Shown here: one piece after another, positions 61,901 through 64,000 of the stretch
How the letters are laid out: each line of letters opens with the position of its first letter
Position numbering within the stretch: position 1 is the stretch's first letter
Source: Luidia sarsii
Taxonomy: Eukaryota > Echinodermata > Asteroidea > Paxillosida > Luidiidae
DNA length: 64,000 nt
Direction of reading: 5' to 3'
Assembly: GCA_949987565.1 (NCBI GenBank)
Contig: OX465103.1
Span: 7,011,384-7,075,383, forward strand
Notes under the pieces: generated by a model
What the model saw: the letters and a program-made list of their open reading frames with translations, nothing else
Database searches by the model: none
What the model was told of the DNA's origin: nothing
Position numbers and translations under genes: made by a program

Positions 61901-62844
61901 GGCTCTGTTTCATAAAAGTTAGGAATATTCCTATCTGGGTCTTGGGAAGAGTAATCATTCCTAAGTCCAGAAAAAATTCCTAACTATAGGAACAATCCTA
62001 ACTTCCTATCTCACAATACAATCTTCTAAGAATCCATTCCTATCTTTGGACTAAAAGTGTTCCTTACTCAGGAAGATTCTTTCTTCCTGAGTTAGGAATT
62101 GTCTTTTGCAAATTGTTCATAAGTTATCAAGGAGCAATTATTTAGGAATATTCCTTGGTACTTTTTATGAAATAGAGCTCCCGTTTGCTGCCGTCAAACC
62201 AGCAAACGCGACTGGCATTCCACCTCTTTTTGTGCACAATGCAAATCTCTTCCGACAAACAATGAGTGCGGCCCGGACAGGGGATATCCCAGTTTTGCGT
62301 TTTGGGAATCCCAGGCAGGAAGGCTGTGGTTATGGGCAGCCACTCACATATGTGACAGGAATGGGCCACCTCTCCACATGCTTGGCCCATCCTGATTCTG
62401 GAAGCTGCCGAATTATATCGCATCCCTCTATGCATTGGGCAGCCTGTGAGTAGACCTTTTGACCAGCAGTCAAGGGATGAGGAAGGCTTGCCCAGACGAT
62501 CGGTAGAAAGTGTAAAATATCATGAGCCCAATAGTGACTTTTTAATTTTTTTGGGTGGGACAGTTCCAGCCACGGTAGAAACGGCGGCAGCCCGCTTCGG
62601 CGGAGCACTCACCCATTCCCCTCGGCGTCCGCCTCCTCATCTTCGTCGCTGCTGGACACCACCGACAGCCGACCGCTGCGGTGGTCCCCCGAGCCCGCTG
62701 CAGCACCCCCATGGGACGGGCCGCCGCTGCTCCCGACCGAGGACCTCTGGCGCACGTCTGCGGGGCCCGGGGGGGCTTTCTCCTCCTTGCTGGCGAGTCT
62801 CCGTGCTGCTCGGCGCTTGATGCGAGCCTCTTTCTTCTCACTCT
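55944..62844 (-). CDS. Unrecognised acidic, low-complexity protein (3' six exons, about 478 aa; 5' part off-window or unidentified)
   Basis: Exons in order of transcription: 62844-62613, 60566-60412, 59540-59365, 58105-57902, 57220-56797, 56188-55944 (TGA). All junctions keep one frame. Composition: a basic helical start (EKKEARIKRRAARRLASKEEK) and a Ser/Asp-rich SSSDEDEEADAE. The conserved-looking middle includes YQQNLNKVLGRRQAAYFL, VNTLWGTLRDQS, ELKDAYGAFAREC, MYRAAMTNGDKAS and GPLRYHPSWMEE. Then comes an acidic run (ADDDDDDSMSWESLSD), PGQFRRRWEAQRRA, and a C-terminus with TALEDYRPAVPLLG and EFMWKPIV. No signal peptide or TM is visible, so it is likely cytosolic or nuclear. The third exon has two in-frame acceptors nine bases apart (start 59540 or 59531). 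I cannot name the family; the short aromatic motifs argue against a random open frame. Confidence 0.75.
56304..56353 (+). repeat. Hammerhead-like repeat, family 1, with extended stem I
   Basis: AGGGCCTGAC (56304-56313) and GTCAGGCCCT (56344-56353) pair perfectly over 10 bp. Between them lie CTTTCAGAAAGGCCCTGCA and GGATCCAAAC, so stem II and the GAAA box are partly lost. It lies in the last intron of the minus-strand gene. Confidence 0.5.
57240..57632. repeat. (CTCTGC)n hexanucleotide array
   Basis: About 390 bp of TCTGCC units with CCTATG and CCACCT variants, in the intron upstream of exon 57220-56797. The Glu/Ala/Arg-rich and Pro/Leu-rich open frames over it are artefacts. Confidence 0.95.
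58195..58628. mobile_element. TIR element (about 434 bp, ends GGCCGTTCCCACTAC)
   Basis: The left GGGCCGTTCCCACTACACC matches the reverse complement of the right end (AGGCCGTTCCCACTACGAA). The interior is rich in AATCGCGATT palindromes. No transposase. It lies in an intron of the minus-strand gene. Confidence 0.8.
58655..58693 (-). repeat. Hammerhead-like repeat, family 1, variant with C3/G8
   Basis: Read on the minus strand: GCCT, CTGAGGG, A, GGTCCT-GCT-CTGATG, AATA, CGTC. Stem II and GAAA are decayed, but positions 3 and 8 are C and G, the ancestral hammerhead pair. Confidence 0.45.
60131..60241. repeat. 53-bp-arm palindrome made of two head-to-head hammerhead-like repeats
   Basis: Arms 60131-60183 and 60189-60241 with spacer ACTCT. 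I see a single mismatch (GGATC against GTATC). Each arm holds a complete 39-nt family 1 unit (minus at 60145-60183, plus at 60189-60227) followed by outward CCCACTAAATTTTAA. Confidence 0.8.
61500..61690 (-). mobile_element. tRNA-derived SINE, minus copy
   Basis: On the minus strand: GAGCAGGAGACGCAGGTTCG, AATCCCGCC, GAGCTGCCTGAAATTTTT, then AGCACTGAGCACTCATTGC and the tail GGGCAAACCCTCATTGAAT. GGTTCGAATCC is a canonical B-box. Confidence 0.7.
61695..61857 (+). mobile_element. tRNA-derived SINE, plus copy with A- and B-box
   Basis: TGGTCAAGCGGTTAAGACTGG resembles a Ser/Leu-type tRNA A-box, and AGGTTCGAATCC is a B-box 27 nt further on. The family tail (GTGCTTACTACGCCAAGCAGG, GCAGACCCTCCATTGAAT) follows. 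Confidence 0.75.
61900..62180. mobile_element. MITE with TIR GGGCTCTGTTTCATAAAAG
   Basis: The left GGGCTCTGTTTCATAAAAGT matches the reverse complement of the right end (GAGCTCTATTTCATAAAAAG). The interior has many TAGGAAT/ATTCCTA inversions. It is 281 bp and non-coding, in an intron of the minus-strand gene. Confidence 0.8.
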
Positions 62845-62939
62845 CTGTTGACAACATAGAAACACCCGGGGGGGGGGGGGGTAAAGTTTTTATTTTTTTT
62901 ACAAAGGAAAGGAAAAACTGTGAAATTTGTGAAAGCATT

Positions 62940-63225
62940 CCAATAGATATTAACATGATGTTTGCTCTGAGGAGAATGTAAATCAATGAGGGTTTGCCCT
63001 GAAAATTTCAATTTGAAAAAAAAACCACAAAGGCAAAGATCGAAAATTGCAAAGAAATTTGGACTCTGAGATTCTGAACCAGAGACCTCTGGCTTAACAT
63101 ACTAGTGCTCTTACCAGCTGAGGAATCCCGCCCCGGCTGCCTGAATTTTTTTTTTTTTTTTTCATCAGGCGTCGGGCAAAGCACTGGGCATTACTACATC
63201 GAGCAGGGCAAACCCTCATTGAACC
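62940..63225. mobile_element. SINE fragments (inverted tail, then plus-strand copy)
   Basis: CAATGAGGGTTTGCCCTG at 62985-63002 is the tail in reverse. A minus-strand tRNA-like head (CTCAGCTGGTAAGAGCAC reversed) is at about 63070-63130. AATCCCGCCCCGGCTGCCTG leads to the plus-strand tail ending near 63222. Confidence 0.65.
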
Positions 63226-63383
63226 ATTCCTAGCTGTTCAGATGCCAGAAAAATAGTTGTAAACCTGACTTCAGCGGGAAACTCATAATGAAAATGAGGG
63301 TGTGATCCTTTGAGATATAATTTTGTGACTGGCATCCCCAACCGGCCAAGACAGTCGACTATTTGGGAGGGTCACCTCCTACG

Positions 63384-63457
63384 GGCTGGGTAGCTCAGCT
63401 GGTAAGAGCACAGACATGTTAAGTTAGAGTTCTCTGGTTCCAGTCCCAGTCAAGTCT
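63384..63457 (+). repeat. tRNA-like SINE head or tRNA pseudogene
   Basis: GGGCTGGGTAGCTCAGCTGG, TAAGAGCACAGAC and TCTGGTTCCAGTCCCAG give good A-box and fair B-box matches. The acceptor stem ends do not pair and the anticodon stem is weak, so it is not a functional tRNA gene. Confidence 0.6.
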
Positions 63458-64000
63458 ATACACTTTGCAATGTTTAATCTTTGTCTGTTTTTTTTCTTTG
63501 AAAATAAAAGTGGGAATGGCCACCAACCTAGAGCATGAGCGATTCCCTAAATCCTTCTGCCATTTTTAGTGGCCGAGGTAGCCAAGTTGGCCACAAGAAA
63601 AAATCTGAACCTTAAAAGGTGAACAAAAATTTAAAAGGCAGATTTTGTTTATCTGTGAATATATTTCTTTCTTTAACTGATGCTGTTTTCTTTTATTTTT
63701 CAAAATAGCATGGGACCTTATGCCTGTTTTTTAAGCTGGCATTTTTCTCGATGAATTATCGCTGAACTAATTCATTTCTTTCTTTCATATGGGAGCAGTA
63801 GAGGAGTGAAAAAATGTGACCTGCTCCAAAAAAAGGTGATATAAGTTGCCCCCCCCCCCCAAAAAAAATGACTGGAATGTCCACATTGTAAGCTTTCTTT
63901 TGGTATATAGCAGAGCTCTTTTCCTTTCTTTTGTTATGCCATATCTGCATATTAATTAGGTCCATGGAGATAGAATTACAAAAGGCGAGAAAACAGGCTT

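Larger units (their letters stand above)
62845..64000. other. Intron or 5' flank of the minus-strand gene
   Basis: SINE fragments, a poly-G stretch near 62870 and poly-T/poly-A runs. The exon at 62844 begins with two bases completing a codon, so at least one more coding exon must lie upstream. I could not find it here. Confidence 0.5.

Noticed and set aside
62106..62453. Overlapping open frames on both strands
   Set aside because: Partly inside a MITE, with no domain and no splice support on either strand.
63384..63457. Functional tRNA gene
   Set aside because: The acceptor stem does not close and the anticodon stem is poor. Related heads occur in nearby SINEs.

Overview
This is a eukaryotic (metazoan) genomic window. 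It has five protein-coding genes with short exons and GT-AG introns (one of them apparently GC-AG). It is rich in DNA-transposon MITEs, tRNA-derived SINEs, minisatellites and microsatellites. The gene families, the TTAGGG-type interstitial telomeric tract and the style of the repeats suggest an invertebrate deuterostome (echinoderm, hemichordate or cephalochordate). The sequence alone does not let me choose among these.

Layout. (1) 148-7148, + strand: the last eight exons of a Na+/Cl--dependent SLC6 neurotransmitter transporter of the GABA/taurine/creatine group. Its 5' part lies outside the window. (2) 7149-19237: about 12 kb of intergenic DNA with three copies of a 487-bp MITE, a second MITE family and an interstitial telomere-like array. 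(3) 19238-32324, + strand: a complete 12-exon SLC6 paralogue (714 aa). All seven internal exons it shares with the first gene have the same lengths and phases, so the two are tandem duplicates. (4) 32325-41533: gene-free, dominated by a 1,922-bp tandem duplication and 34-bp minisatellites. (5) 41534-47463, - strand: a complete 10-exon SLC2A13/HMIT-type H+/myo-inositol symporter (625 aa). (6) 51435-52752, + strand: a small secreted single-EGF-domain protein (predicted 82 aa). (7) 55944-62844, - strand: the six 3' exons (about 478 aa) of a protein I do not recognise.

The two SLC6 genes probably move amino-acid-type neurotransmitters or osmolytes, and SLC2A13 moves myo-inositol. I see no operon-like functional link; the neighbours are most simply independent genes.

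The most unusual content is non-coding. A dispersed 39-nt repeat folds like a degenerate minimal type I hammerhead ribozyme, and the majority copies replace the C3-G8 core pair with U3-A8. There is a 152-bp palindrome with a perfect 9-bp target duplication nested inside a larger foldback element, with an empty site in a second copy. A SINE duplicated the sequence holding the first 5' splice site of SLC2A13. The palindrome TAGGCCTA occurs at least 18 times. All exon boundaries were set by eye from splice consensus and reading-frame continuity, without transcripts.
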